A stretch of 64,000 nucleotides of DNA from Pseudahrensia aquimaris (GTDB taxonomy: Bacteria; Pseudomonadota; Alphaproteobacteria; Rhizobiales; Rhizobiaceae): assembly GCF_042676045.1 (NCBI RefSeq), contig NZ_JBHTJV010000003.1, positions 372,001-436,000 of the forward strand, read 5' to 3'. A model generated the notes under the pieces. It made no database searches. It was not told the DNA's origin and was given only the letters and a program-made list of their open reading frames with translations. Shown piece by piece: positions 18,742 through 27,522 of this stretch. Within the stretch, counting starts at the first letter, position 1. Each line of letters begins with the position of its first letter. A program made the position numbers and the translations under genes.

Positions 18742-19056
18742 CTAGTGATGACCGCGGCGATGGCGGTGTGTGTGGCACCTGCGGTGCGTGTGCCGTGAAC
18801 CACCGTGGCGATGCCGAATGCGGTGGCAATGGCGGTGCACGTGACGGCGCGGACGATAGTGCCGATGGCGATAATAACGGCGATGGCCGTAGCGACGATG
18901 GCCATAACGGCGGTGACCGCCGATATAAATTCGCACTCCGACATCTTGGACAATCGGTGCCTGGGCGATCGGTGCCGGGGCCGGCATCGACTGCGCGGAT
19001 GTTGTTGCAACGCCAAATGTCGCTGCAACGGCCATGATGATTCTAACAAGTCTCAT
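18742..19056 (-). CDS. His/Arg-rich secreted protein
   Basis: 104-aa protein with a Sec-type signal (about residues 1-22, cut after SAQS). The C-terminal 58 residues consist almost wholly of His, Arg, Tyr and Gly: GHRRY three times in a row, then HVHRHCHRIRHRHGG and RRCHTHRHR, with about 18 His and 2 Cys. GGAGGG precedes the ATG, supporting translation. Similar short tails occur in small periplasmic or surface proteins of Rhizobiales. Metal binding (Cu, Ni, Zn) is likely from composition, and polyanion binding is an alternative. It converges on the Tat triplet. Confidence 0.7.
   Translation of the reverse strand: MRLVRIIMAVAATFGVATTSAQSMPAPAPIAQAPIVQDVGVRIYIGGHRRYGHRRYGHRRYYRHRHYRPRRHVHRHCHRIRHRHGGSRHTHRRCHTHRHRRGHH
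18874..18918 (-). repeat. GHRRY x3 coding tandem repeat
   Basis: Three consecutive 15-bp units encode GHRRY at residues 47-61 of the His-rich protein. Units differ at silent positions, so the repeat is maintained at protein level rather than being a fresh duplication. Confidence 0.8.
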
Positions 19057-19342
19057 TTTGAAAACCCTCCTTCGATGTTACGTTTTAAACATCTCAATCC
19101 TAGGCCAAGGCTGTTATCACGAATGTGTGAAACATCACGTACCGTAGAATTGGCCAAAAAAGCGAAATTTGACGGATCTTTTCATAAGGCAGCGAAGATT
19201 GTGTGCGCTCTTACGGAGCCTCTTGATATGCGGCTCGCGCTTCGGCATTTTGACGTATAGGTCAACCAAACTGTTGACGTTCGCATTGCTCTCTCACCCT
19301 TTGAGCGAGCGCAAACGCCGGATCGCGGCAAGGGGCTACAGC
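19057..19342. other. 286-bp divergent intergenic region
   Basis: Lies between the His-rich gene (minus) and the DUF2147-like gene (plus). Reading frames across it lack ribosome-binding sites and family-like sequence. A short inverted repeat TTGAC-N6-GTCAA is at 19250-19265, and a second GTTGACG follows at 19272-19278; either could be an operator or -35 region, but neither is strong. I see no RNA gene here. Confidence 0.4.
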
Positions 19343-19693
19343 ATGAATAAATTCTTCTCTACCATCGCAATTGCAGCCGTTGTTTCGGCGGGATCATTGT
19401 CGGCTTCCTTCGCAGCCGAGCCAATCGAAGGCACTTGGAAGCGCAACGATGGCACGTTGATCAAGTTTTCTGGCAGTGGTGGGCGCTATTGTGGAACCGT
19501 GGCCAATGGCAAATACAAGGGCAAATCCATCGGGTGCCTGCGCGGCAAGGGCAACAGATATGATGGCTCTATCAATGTTCTCAGTGAGGGCAAAACCTAT
19601 ACTGGCAAAGCGGTTGTTTCCGGCAACACCATGAAAATGTCTGGTTGTGTTTTGAAAGTGATCTGCAAGGGCGAAAACCTGCGCCGTCAATAA
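19343..19693 (+). CDS. DUF2147-like secreted protein
   Basis: 116-aa exported protein: a Sec signal to SFAAEP (residue ~27), then EGTWKRNDGTLIKFSGSGGRYCGTVANGKYKGKSIGCLRG and MKMSGCVLKVICKGENLRR. The order GxW...C...G...GC...GC matches a compact DUF2147 protein, a beta-sandwich periplasmic family of unknown role often linked to envelope stress. The four mature Cys may pair as disulfides. ATG 19343 follows AAGGGG. It is a single gene with a small membrane protein behind it. Confidence 0.75.
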   Translation: MNKFFSTIAIAAVVSAGSLSASFAAEPIEGTWKRNDGTLIKFSGSGGRYCGTVANGKYKGKSIGCLRGKGNRYDGSINVLSEGKTYTGKAVVSGNTMKMSGCVLKVICKGENLRRQ

Positions 19694-19723
19694 CTCCCTA
19701 GTGTTCATCATTTTGAACGTGGG

Positions 19724-20014
19724 ATGAACGCGGCGGCCAGCATGGGTTCAGGCATGGTGGCGTACTCATTCACTATGACCAAAAAAGCTGAAAACACACT
19801 GCTCGCCCGCCGCTTCGTCATCATCGCATTGGTGATTGCGGTTTCCGGCATGGCGCTTGCTGAACTGATCGCAAGCACTTCACCCAATCGCACCAATTTC
19901 GTTGTTCATGATCGCGCTCAGCAATGGGAACAGATTGACCGCGAGGCGGACCGGCTTTCGAAATGCGCAGATCAGCTTTGCTCGCTCGATCTGGTGGCAA
20001 TTTCATCCGTTTGA
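19724..20014 (+). CDS. small hypothetical membrane protein
   Basis: Up to 96 aa with one hydrophobic helix (RFVIIALVIAVSGMALAELIA) and a soluble tail containing two Cys (SKCADQLC). I do not recognise a family. The start is uncertain: ATG 19724, 19754 and 19775 are all in frame. The stop abuts an in-frame GTG that could begin the AMP nucleosidase gene, so the two may be coupled. Confidence 0.45.
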   Translation: MNAAASMGSGMVAYSFTMTKKAENTLLARRFVIIALVIAVSGMALAELIASTSPNRTNFVVHDRAQQWEQIDREADRLSKCADQLCSLDLVAISSV

Positions 20015-20065
20015 GTGTGCGAAAAGTCGTTTCGCCGTCACAATCGTCCGGTCTATACTGACGCG

Positions 20066-21568
20066 ATGAAACAAGACCAAATTACGATTGCACAGGCCAC
20101 CGAATTGCCTGTCGCCCACCCGGATGCCGGACATCCGAAAACCTTTCACAATGCAAAAGACGCAGTCCTTGAGCTCAAACGGCTCTATGCTTTGAGCACA
20201 AATTATCTAGCTGAGCGCTTTGCCGCCGCTTTGGGCGGAGAGGCCGTGACCCACCGTCACCGCGCTTTCTATCCTGAAATTCGCCTCACCAGCCTCGTCC
20301 ACTCGCGTGTCGATTCGCGCTTGGCGTATGGCTATGTTGGTGGACCGGGCGAGTATCAGACCACGGTTACCCATCCGCAATTGTTTGCCGATTATCTGGA
20401 GACGCAGATCGAACTGCTGATGAAAAGCCACAATGTTCCGGTGACGATCGGACTTTCAAACACGCCGATACCGCTGCACTTTGCGCTGCCTGCTGATTTG
20501 ACGGTGGGCGGCAACGTGGAACAAACGCTCAAGCGTTCTATCCGCGACGTGTTTGATGTGCCGGATCTCGCATCAACGGACGACAAAATTGTAAACGGCA
20601 ACATTCACAACGGCGAAGACGCCCGCCCTCTTGCCCCCTTCACAGCACAGCGCATCGACTATTCGCTGCACAGGCTGGCGCACTATACCGCGACGGCAGC
20701 CGATCATTTCCAAAACTTCGTGCTTTTTACCAACTACCAGTTCTACATGGATGAGTTCGTGGCTTACGCGCAGAAAGCGATTGCTGATCCGAATTCCGGC
20801 TATACCGCGTTGGTCGAGCCGGGAAACTGCATTTCTTGGGCCAATGGTGAATGCGAAGGCAAACATCCAGACCGGATGCCACAAATGCCAGCCTACCATC
20901 TGGTTCGGGAAGACCGTCGTGGCATAACAATGATCAACATTGGCGTCGGACCTTCGAACGCCAAAACCATGACAGACCATGTGGCAGTGCTGCGCCCGCA
21001 TACCTGGATGATGCTCGGCCACTGCGCGGGCCTGCGCAATTCACAGCGGTTGGGTGACTACGTTCTGGCCCACGCCTATGTTCGCGAAGATCATGTCTTG
21101 GACGATGATTTGCCGGTATGGATTCCCGTTCCTGCCTTGGCCGAAGTGCAGGTGGCGATTGAAGATTCGGTGGAGGAAATAACAGGTTATGAGGACTACG
21201 AGCTAAAAAGAATCATGCGCACCGGCACGGTGGCGACCATCGACAATCGAAACTGGGAACTGCGCGATCAGCGCGGCCCCGTGCAGCGGCTTTCGCAGAG
21301 TCGCGCTATTGCGCTCGATATGGAATCAGCGACCATCGCTGCCAACGGTTTCCGTTTCCGGGTTCCCTATGGCACGCTGCTGTGCGTTTCGGACAAGCCA
21401 CTACACGGCGAGTTGAAACTGCCGGGCATGGCGACGGGTTTCTACGAAGCGCAGGTGCGTCGTCATCTGGAAATCGGGATACGCGCAATGGAAAAATTGC
21501 GGGAAATGCCGCCGGAACGGTTGCATTCCCGCAAGCTGCGCTCTTTCAGCGAAACAGCGTTCCAATAG
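20066..21568 (+). CDS. amn: AMP nucleosidase
   Basis: 500-aa enzyme that cleaves AMP to adenine and ribose-5-phosphate, controlling the adenylate pool. The N-terminal regulatory domain is followed by a C-terminal nucleoside-phosphorylase fold with INIGVGPSNAKTMTDHVAVLRPHTWMMLGHCAGLR and the purine-binding DMESATIAANGFRFRVPYGTLLCVSDKPLHG. Length is close to the E. coli protein. ATG 20066 is used; GTG 20015 would add 17 residues directly after the upstream stop. The EEP-family gene follows 7 bp downstream. Confidence 0.93.
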   Translation: MKQDQITIAQATELPVAHPDAGHPKTFHNAKDAVLELKRLYALSTNYLAERFAAALGGEAVTHRHRAFYPEIRLTSLVHSRVDSRLAYGYVGGPGEYQTTVTHPQLFADYLETQIELLMKSHNVPVTIGLSNTPIPLHFALPADLTVGGNVEQTLKRSIRDVFDVPDLASTDDKIVNGNIHNGEDARPLAPFTAQRIDYSLHRLAHYTATAADHFQNFVLFTNYQFYMDEFVAYAQKAIADPNSGYTALVEPGNCISWANGECEGKHPDRMPQMPAYHLVREDRRGITMINIGVGPSNAKTMTDHVAVLRPHTWMMLGHCAGLRNSQRLGDYVLAHAYVREDHVLDDDLPVWIPVPALAEVQVAIEDSVEEITGYEDYELKRIMRTGTVATIDNRNWELRDQRGPVQRLSQSRAIALDMESATIAANGFRFRVPYGTLLCVSDKPLHGELKLPGMATGFYEAQVRRHLEIGIRAMEKLREMPPERLHSRKLRSFSETAFQ

Positions 21569-21575
21569 GTCCGAC

Positions 21576-22619
21576 TTGACCTTCCTGCGCCTTTTGCTCG
21601 GCTTCACGCTGGTATCGCTTGCTGGCCCCATCATCGCAGGAATGCTGGGCGCTGTGCACCCAATGCTGGATGCGTTCGCCCATTTCAGAGTGCATCTTGT
21701 GGTTCTGCTGCTGGCCTGTGTGGTTGTAACAGTGCTGCTGGAAATGAAATGGCTGAGCCGTTTTGGTATCGGGGTGGTCGCACTTTCTCTGGCTGCAACC
21801 TTACCCTATTTGCCGGGCTTGGATAGGCTCACCAGCGCACAGGCTGAAGGCGATGAACTGACGCTTGTTCAGTTCAATATGTACTTCTTGAACTCTCAGA
21901 CCGACGCTGTCGAGAAGGCGCTGAAGCAGTTTTCAAGCGATTTCATCGTTCTGCAAGAAGTGACGGAAACCACCGAACCTGCGCTTGTTCGGCTGCGCTC
22001 AAGCCATCCGTTTCAGCTGAGTTGCCGCTTTGGGGCTATCGGAAGCGTGGCCATAGCCTCGCGCCATCCATTTGTTGAAACCACAATGAAAAAATGCATC
22101 CGCGCCTACGGTTTGGCGTCCGCGCGGTTCTCGGTTGCAGGGCGCGAAGTCACCGTTGGCAGCTATCATTCCTATTGGCCGTGGCCGATCTCACAGCACA
22201 AGCAGATTGACACGCTGGAGGAAAACCTGCGCCAGATGCGGGCGCCAATTCTACTTGCAGGAGATTTCAACGCCGCACCGTGGAGCCATGCCGTGAAGCG
22301 TATCGAGGCGCTAACGGGCACGAAAGCGGCGGCGGGTTTGCTGTCCACATGGTCACCATCGCTGGGCAATTGGCGCTGGCCCGATTTCATGGGACTGACC
22401 ATCGACAACGCACTACACAGCGACGATTTTTCGTTGCAAGAACGCTTCACCGGCATGTGGGCTGGCTCAGACCATTTACCGGTTATCTCGCGGTTCCGCT
22501 GGGTGAAACCAGCTCAAAGCCTGTCCGCGAACGCTTCCAGCAGCGTTGATTTGAGGATCTTTCCAGTGGACGACGCGGGCAGCGCATCAGCCACCACAAT
22601 GCGGCTTGGGCGTTTATAG
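21576..22619 (+). CDS. membrane-anchored endonuclease/exonuclease/phosphatase-family protein
   Basis: 347-aa protein: three N-terminal hydrophobic helices (about residues 5-25, 33-52 and 57-75), then an EEP domain with the metal-dependent motifs VQFNMYFLN, VLQEVTE, GSYHSYWP, LAGDFNAAPWS and GSDHLPV. Members hydrolyse phosphodiesters in nucleic acids or lipids, and a periplasmic-facing domain is likely. The start is TTG 21576, just after amn. The domain ends near residue 313; the last ~35 residues are low-complexity and antisense to the 3' end of the convergent ligase gene, so this tail may be a stop-codon read-into. Confidence 0.8.
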   Translation: MTFLRLLLGFTLVSLAGPIIAGMLGAVHPMLDAFAHFRVHLVVLLLACVVVTVLLEMKWLSRFGIGVVALSLAATLPYLPGLDRLTSAQAEGDELTLVQFNMYFLNSQTDAVEKALKQFSSDFIVLQEVTETTEPALVRLRSSHPFQLSCRFGAIGSVAIASRHPFVETTMKKCIRAYGLASARFSVAGREVTVGSYHSYWPWPISQHKQIDTLEENLRQMRAPILLAGDFNAAPWSHAVKRIEALTGTKAAAGLLSTWSPSLGNWRWPDFMGLTIDNALHSDDFSLQERFTGMWAGSDHLPVISRFRWVKPAQSLSANASSSVDLRIFPVDDAGSASATTMRLGRL

Positions 22620-24034
22620 GGGGCGAGATCGTCGCGCAAGAAGTCCTGCAATTCGCTTTCCGTCACATCACTGTTAGGCACTTTTTGCACGAAAGCGATA
22701 ACCTCTTCGTTGCCCTGCACCGCACGGCCCACCACGGCAGACAGCGTGACACCCGGATGGCGCGTAATCGCTTGTTCGACCTCCGGCGGATAGACGTTAA
22801 AGCCCGAGCGGATGATCAGTTCCTTGCACCGGCCAACCAGATGAAGCCGCCCTTCTTCATCGAAACGGCCCAAATCACCTGTGTGGAATGTGCCATCGGC
22901 ATCCATCACCTTCGACGTCTCCTCGGCGTTGCGGAAATAGCCAAGCATGATGTTTGGGCCTTTGACGACAATTTCACCCACGCCATCGTTCAATGCATCG
23001 GCACCCGGTTGAGGAACCACGCGCACATCTAAGTCAGGCAACGGATGACCGCAGGAAATATCTTGCGCGGAGGTTTCGATGCGCATGTTTTTCGATGAAG
23101 CGATGCCCGGTGCGCATTCCGTCATGCCGTAGCCGTTGTGTAGCGGAAGGTTGAAAAAACTCTCCACGCGCCGCTTCCAATCCACATCCAGCGGTGCACC
23201 ACCAGTCATGATATAGCGCAGTGGCTTATTGTGCAGATTCTCAATACCCCGCGCCTGCGCAGCATCCAACAAATGGGCATACATTGCGGGAACGGCAGGC
23301 AGAACCGTTGTTCCGCCTTCAATTGCATCCAGCGTGGCGTTGGGGTCAAAGCGGCCAGCGACATCCAGCCGTGCGCCTGCGTGGAGCGAGCCAAGAAAGG
23401 CGCTGGCAAAACCGTAAATGTGGGTGAGCGGCAGAGCACAATAGGTGCGATCAGCCGGGCTGAGCCGCCTGAAGTCTCTCGTTACCGCCGCATACCATGC
23501 AAGGTTGGCGTGAGAGAGCATCACCCCCTTTGGCGAGCCTGTGGTGCCTGTAGTGTACATGAGGGCAGCGACTTGCTCTTCCGCTCGCGCCTTTACAGGT
23601 TCGGCTCCAGCATCTGCGACTAGAACATGCGGCATCAATCCGCCTTCGACAGCGCCCAAGCGTTCGGCATGCTGTGCAGCTTCTTTGGACACTTGCACCG
23701 TGAATAAAACGCAGCGCGGGCGGGCATGTTGAGCCAAACGGTCGATTTCGCCCGCGCTGAGCCGCGCGTTGACCGGCATAATCCATGCATGCAACTGCCA
23801 GGTGGCGAGCGCAGCAGCAACTATCTGAAGTGAGTTTTCAGCGACCAGCATAACCCGGTCTCCGCCCCGCACGCCGATCTGCGCTAGCCACTTGGCATAG
23901 CGCTCAACAATGCCCGACATGGTTTCAAAAGAAACCAGCCCTTCTTGCTCGAAATGCCAGCCGATTGCCTGCGGACGCTCGGCTGTCTGGCGCAACAAAA
24001 ATTCATTCAACCGCGCGTCGATGTGCTTGTTCAT
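22514..24034 (-). CDS. AMP-dependent acyl-CoA synthetase/ligase
   Basis: 506-aa class I adenylate-forming enzyme. The P-loop-like YTTGTTGSPKGVMLSH, the A5 GYGMTEC, A7 HTGDLGRFDEEGRLHLVGR, A8 KELIIRSGFNVYPPEVE and the catalytic Lys in SSTGKILK are all present. It activates a carboxylic acid with ATP and transfers it to CoA. Substrate class is unclear; the order of motifs fits a medium/long-chain or aromatic acid ligase. ATG 24034 gives the usual length. It could feed the acyl-CoA operon at the left of the window, but it is not linked to it. The 3' end overlaps the convergent EEP gene by 106 bp. Confidence 0.88.
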   Translation of the reverse strand: MNKHIDARLNEFLLRQTAERPQAIGWHFEQEGLVSFETMSGIVERYAKWLAQIGVRGGDRVMLVAENSLQIVAAALATWQLHAWIMPVNARLSAGEIDRLAQHARPRCVLFTVQVSKEAAQHAERLGAVEGGLMPHVLVADAGAEPVKARAEEQVAALMYTTGTTGSPKGVMLSHANLAWYAAVTRDFRRLSPADRTYCALPLTHIYGFASAFLGSLHAGARLDVAGRFDPNATLDAIEGGTTVLPAVPAMYAHLLDAAQARGIENLHNKPLRYIMTGGAPLDVDWKRRVESFFNLPLHNGYGMTECAPGIASSKNMRIETSAQDISCGHPLPDLDVRVVPQPGADALNDGVGEIVVKGPNIMLGYFRNAEETSKVMDADGTFHTGDLGRFDEEGRLHLVGRCKELIIRSGFNVYPPEVEQAITRHPGVTLSAVVGRAVQGNEEVIAFVQKVPNSDVTESELQDFLRDDLAPYKRPSRIVVADALPASSTGKILKSTLLEAFADRL

Positions 24035-24160
24035 GCGAGTCTGGATTCCGTGCCGCTCTGGAATCTCATTTCCGCACGGCATCGACGGATTGTCCACATT
24101 TTCAATCATGCGCTTATTGTCGGGCTTGTGCGCTTGGATGAAGGTTCTAGTGTGCATTCC

Positions 24161-25015
24161 ATGCCTGATACACACCCAACAATCGCGTTGAACGATTTGC
24201 TCGCCTTCTACCGCGACGCGGGTGTGCACACGTTGTTGGAAGACACGCCGATTGACAGATTCGCGCAGGCGGAACAGGCGCAGGCCGAGCAGGCGGCGAA
24301 AGCTGCGGAGCAAAAGCAATCGACGCAACGACGAACAGCCACTCCACCGCCGTCAGTTGTCCAAAAAGAGCCGCAGCGAACGGTTCCCGACGAAGCCACA
24401 CTGATGCGTGCAGCCGAGGCGGCGAAAGCGTGCGAGACGCTGGAGCAACTGCGTGAAGCGATCAATGCATTTGATGGCTGCAACCTAAAGCACACCGCAC
24501 GGTCCACCGTTTTCGCTGATGGCAATCCCGAAGCGCCACTGATGATTATCGGCGAGGCGCCCGGACGGGACGAGGATGCGCAGAGTGTTCCTTTTGTGGG
24601 TCGGTCGGGTCAATTGCTCGATAAAATGCTGGCCGCCATCGGACACGACCGCACCAACACCTACATTTCAAATATCCTGCCGTGGCGTCCACCCGGCAAT
24701 CGAACGCCAACACCTATCGAAAGCGAATTGTGCCGTCCGTTCATCGAGCGCCACATCGTCTTGGCGAAACCGCAAAAACTGCTGTTGCTGGGTTCGGCTG
24801 CGACAAAAACGCTGCTGAAAACCAACGATGGCATTATGAGCCTGCGCGGCAAATGGACTGCTGTCGAAATCGACGGCGTCATATTCGACCTGTTGCCGAG
24901 CCTGCACCCTGCCTATTTGCTGCGTCAGCCGGGTCAAAAGCGTCTGGCTTGGCACGATTTATTGTCTGTAAAAGCCGCGCTGGAACAACCCGCAGCAGAG
25001 GAAGCATCTCCTTAA
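24161..25015 (+). CDS. family 4-like uracil-DNA glycosylase
   Basis: 284-aa protein. The UDG motif GEAPGRDEDAQSVPFVGRSG (residues 131-150) and the C-terminal LPSLHPAYLLR are those of family 4/5-like glycosylases, which excise uracil from DNA. About 75 N-terminal residues are Ala/Gln/Glu-rich and probably coiled-coil or disordered. The classical CxxC of the iron-sulfur form is not visible; only Cys91, Cys107 (GCNLK) and a Cys in ESELCRPF lie near expected ligand positions. ATG 24161 is selected; the longer frame overlaps the divergent ligase gene. Confidence 0.85.
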   Translation: MPDTHPTIALNDLLAFYRDAGVHTLLEDTPIDRFAQAEQAQAEQAAKAAEQKQSTQRRTATPPPSVVQKEPQRTVPDEATLMRAAEAAKACETLEQLREAINAFDGCNLKHTARSTVFADGNPEAPLMIIGEAPGRDEDAQSVPFVGRSGQLLDKMLAAIGHDRTNTYISNILPWRPPGNRTPTPIESELCRPFIERHIVLAKPQKLLLLGSAATKTLLKTNDGIMSLRGKWTAVEIDGVIFDLLPSLHPAYLLRQPGQKRLAWHDLLSVKAALEQPAAEEASP

Positions 25016-25144
25016 ACGCCACCATCTTCTAATGCGACCTATGCAGGCGCAAAATTGTCATTGTCGGCACGCAATTCTGCCTATATGCGCCGAACGGGGT
25101 CGATCTTTTGTCGGCCCTTTCGCTTTCGCCCCGGAGCATTTGCC

Positions 25145-26449
25145 ATGGCACGCCAGATCATTCCCATTCTCGCTCTGCTTATCGGCATGGTGTTCCTCAT
25201 GCTGGGCAGCGGCTTGCACGGGCTGCTCATTCCCATCCGCGGCGGTCTAGAGAATATGACCGCCTTTGATCTAGGTTGGATCGGCACGGGCTATGCCATC
25301 GGCTTCACACTTGGCTGTGTGCTGGTGCCGCGCCTTGTGCGCCGTGTCGGCCACGTCCGCACCTTCAGCACGATGACTGCGATCATGTCGGTCTCAATGC
25401 TTTTGAACGGCATGTATGTGGATGTGATCTTGTGGACCGCTCTGCGCGCCATCAATGGGTTTTGCATTGCCGGTTGCTACATGGTGGCTGAAAGCTGGTT
25501 GAACGAGCGGGTTACGAACGAATATCGTGGCTCAATGTTCTCCATCTACGCCATCACCACGATGGTGGCGATGATGGCTGGACAGTACGTCTTGGTGCTT
25601 GGCGATGCGGGCGAAGAGTTTCTCTTTATGCTCGGCGCGATCCTTTACGCATTGGCGGTCGTGCCAACGGCAACTTCCAAAGCTCAGTCACCTGCGCCGT
25701 TGAACAATGTCTCGATCGACTTGCCGGCACTGTTCCGCAATTCACCCGCATCGTTTATTGGCGCGATTTTGAGCGGTGTCATTTCATCGGCATGGACAAA
25801 CTTTGGCCCTGTATTCGGACAGCAAAGCGCGATGTCGAGCGCAGAAATTGCGACGCTTTTGGCGGCTGCGATGATGGGGTCTATCCTGTTCCAATATCCG
25901 CTCGGCAAATTGTCCGACATGATCGACCGTCGCTATGTGATGGCAATTGCCGGCCTTATCGGCATCGCCACCGGCACGCTGATGACTAGCCTTTCGCGAG
26001 ACGGATCGCACGACTTCCTCTTCTTCGCAGCAACGTTGGCCTATGGCGGTGTCATCTATTCGATCTATTCTCTCGTGGTCGCCCACGCCAACGATCATGC
26101 GGAAACCGGCGAGTTTGTGAAAGTATCCAGCGGCCTGCTCATTCTCTATGGCTTTGGCACAATGGTTGGCCCACTGATTACCGCATCGATGATGGATACT
26201 TTTGGTCCCTCCGGTGTGTTTGCAACGACCACAGCGGCCCATCTGGCCTTTGCAAGCTGGGCGATCTACCGGACGTTCCGCCGCGAACAGGTGGCGGAAG
26301 AAGAGCGGGTGGACTTCCAAGGCATGTCCGCTGCGCGGGCACAAACCCCAGAAACGTATGTTCTTGATCCGCGTTCAGACGAGACTTACGGACAAGAGGA
26401 CGAGCCTGAAGCACCACCCATGCCTGCGCCAGTTAAAGTAGAACTTTAA
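25145..26449 (+). CDS. MFS transporter
   Basis: 434-aa major facilitator protein with about 12 predicted membrane helices. The first helix is IIPILALLIGMVFLMLGSGLHGLLIPI, and the loop after helix 2 carries the basic signature VPRLVRRVGHVRTF; a Pro/Glu-rich soluble tail ends the protein. It resembles the YcaD/YfkF-like branch of putative exporters. Substrate unknown. Its TAA shares TTAA with the stop of the convergent solute-binding protein gene. Confidence 0.85.
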   Translation: MARQIIPILALLIGMVFLMLGSGLHGLLIPIRGGLENMTAFDLGWIGTGYAIGFTLGCVLVPRLVRRVGHVRTFSTMTAIMSVSMLLNGMYVDVILWTALRAINGFCIAGCYMVAESWLNERVTNEYRGSMFSIYAITTMVAMMAGQYVLVLGDAGEEFLFMLGAILYALAVVPTATSKAQSPAPLNNVSIDLPALFRNSPASFIGAILSGVISSAWTNFGPVFGQQSAMSSAEIATLLAAAMMGSILFQYPLGKLSDMIDRRYVMAIAGLIGIATGTLMTSLSRDGSHDFLFFAATLAYGGVIYSIYSLVVAHANDHAETGEFVKVSSGLLILYGFGTMVGPLITASMMDTFGPSGVFATTTAAHLAFASWAIYRTFRREQVAEEERVDFQGMSAARAQTPETYVLDPRSDETYGQEDEPEAPPMPAPVKVEL

Positions 26450-27522
26450 GTTCGGGCGGCAAGAAACTTCTGGACTGACTGGGTAGACCAGTCGGCCAGA
26501 TGTTTCGAAGCGCCGCGAAAACTGTCAACGGCTTGTGCGGTCAGATCATCACGCTGAGCAAGGTCGTTTAAGGTTTCAACTGCGGCAGCTCTTGCAGCGG
26601 CAATGATGTCCCGGGGAAAATCGCGCAGCTCAACGCCCTTTTCTTCAACCAACACCTTGAGGCGAGCTGCGTTCAACCACTCAGCTTCGCCCAGCGCACG
26701 AATGTTCTCCGATCCACACGCGGACATCACGATGGCTTGCAAATCGGCAGGCAAAGCGGCCAACGCCGACTTGGAAATCAGTGCTTCGCCGGTGCCGTTC
26801 GGCTCGTGCCAACCGGGCGTGTAGTAGAACTTTGCCGCTCGATAAAAGCCCATCGCCAGATCGCTGGAGGGGCCAAGAAATTCGGTCGCGTCTATCGCGC
26901 CAGATTGTAACGCCGGGAGAATATCACCCGGTGGCAAGGTGACGGGTGCCGCGCCAAGACGACGCATAACTTCGCCGCCAAGCCCCGGCATACGGATGCG
27001 CAGGCCTTTGAGATCGTCGAGACCCATGACTTCCTCCTTGAACCAACCCCCCATCTGGAAACCGGTATTGCCCGCCATCAGCGGTTTGATATCGAACGGC
27101 TCGTAGAGTTTGTCCCAGATTTCCTGCCCGCCGCCGTGATCAATCCAGGTGATATGTTCCAACGGCGTGAGGCCGAAAGGTCCGGCTGTGAACAGAGGTG
27201 CGGCGGGAACTTTGCCCCCCCAAAAAAGAGAAGCCGTATGCCCCATTTGGGCCGTTCCGCCTGCGATCGCATCAAAGACTTCGAGCGCGGGTACAATCTC
27301 GCCTGCCGCATAGAGCTTCACAGTCAAGCGACCGCCCGACATTGCGGTGATCGCGTCTGCCAATCGTTGAGCGGTGATGCCCGGGCCGGGTAGATTTTTG
27401 GGCCAAGAGGTCACCATGCGCCATTCAATCTTTTCCTGTGCGATTGCAGGCAAGGAAAGCGCTGCGGCGGGGGCTGCACCGATTGCAGCAAGTGCGGCGC
27501 GGCGTGTGGTCTTGATGGTCAT
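26446..27522 (-). CDS. TRAP-type (DctP-family) solute-binding protein
   Basis: 358-aa exported protein. The signal has TTRRAALAAIGAAPAAALSLP (Tat-like), then EWRMVTSWPKNLPGPGITAQRLADAI and GLRIRMPGLGGEVMRRLGA with the conserved ligand-binding Arg. This is the DctP/DctP-like family that normally delivers a carboxylate to DctQ/DctM membrane subunits, none of which is nearby. The ATG overlaps the thiD stop (ATGA at 27519-27522), making it the fourth cistron of a TPP-riboswitch operon. It therefore probably binds a thiamine-related compound or precursor; this is inference from context. Confidence 0.88.
   Translation of the reverse strand: MTIKTTRRAALAAIGAAPAAALSLPAIAQEKIEWRMVTSWPKNLPGPGITAQRLADAITAMSGGRLTVKLYAAGEIVPALEVFDAIAGGTAQMGHTASLFWGGKVPAAPLFTAGPFGLTPLEHITWIDHGGGQEIWDKLYEPFDIKPLMAGNTGFQMGGWFKEEVMGLDDLKGLRIRMPGLGGEVMRRLGAAPVTLPPGDILPALQSGAIDATEFLGPSSDLAMGFYRAAKFYYTPGWHEPNGTGEALISKSALAALPADLQAIVMSACGSENIRALGEAEWLNAARLKVLVEEKGVELRDFPRDIIAAARAAAVETLNDLAQRDDLTAQAVDSFRGASKHLADWSTQSVQKFLAART

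Noticed and set aside
18696..19037. 113-codon Asp/Gly-rich plus-strand frame with tandem repeats
   Set aside because: Exact antisense of the His-rich repeat gene, which has a signal peptide and ribosome-binding site; the plus frame has neither.
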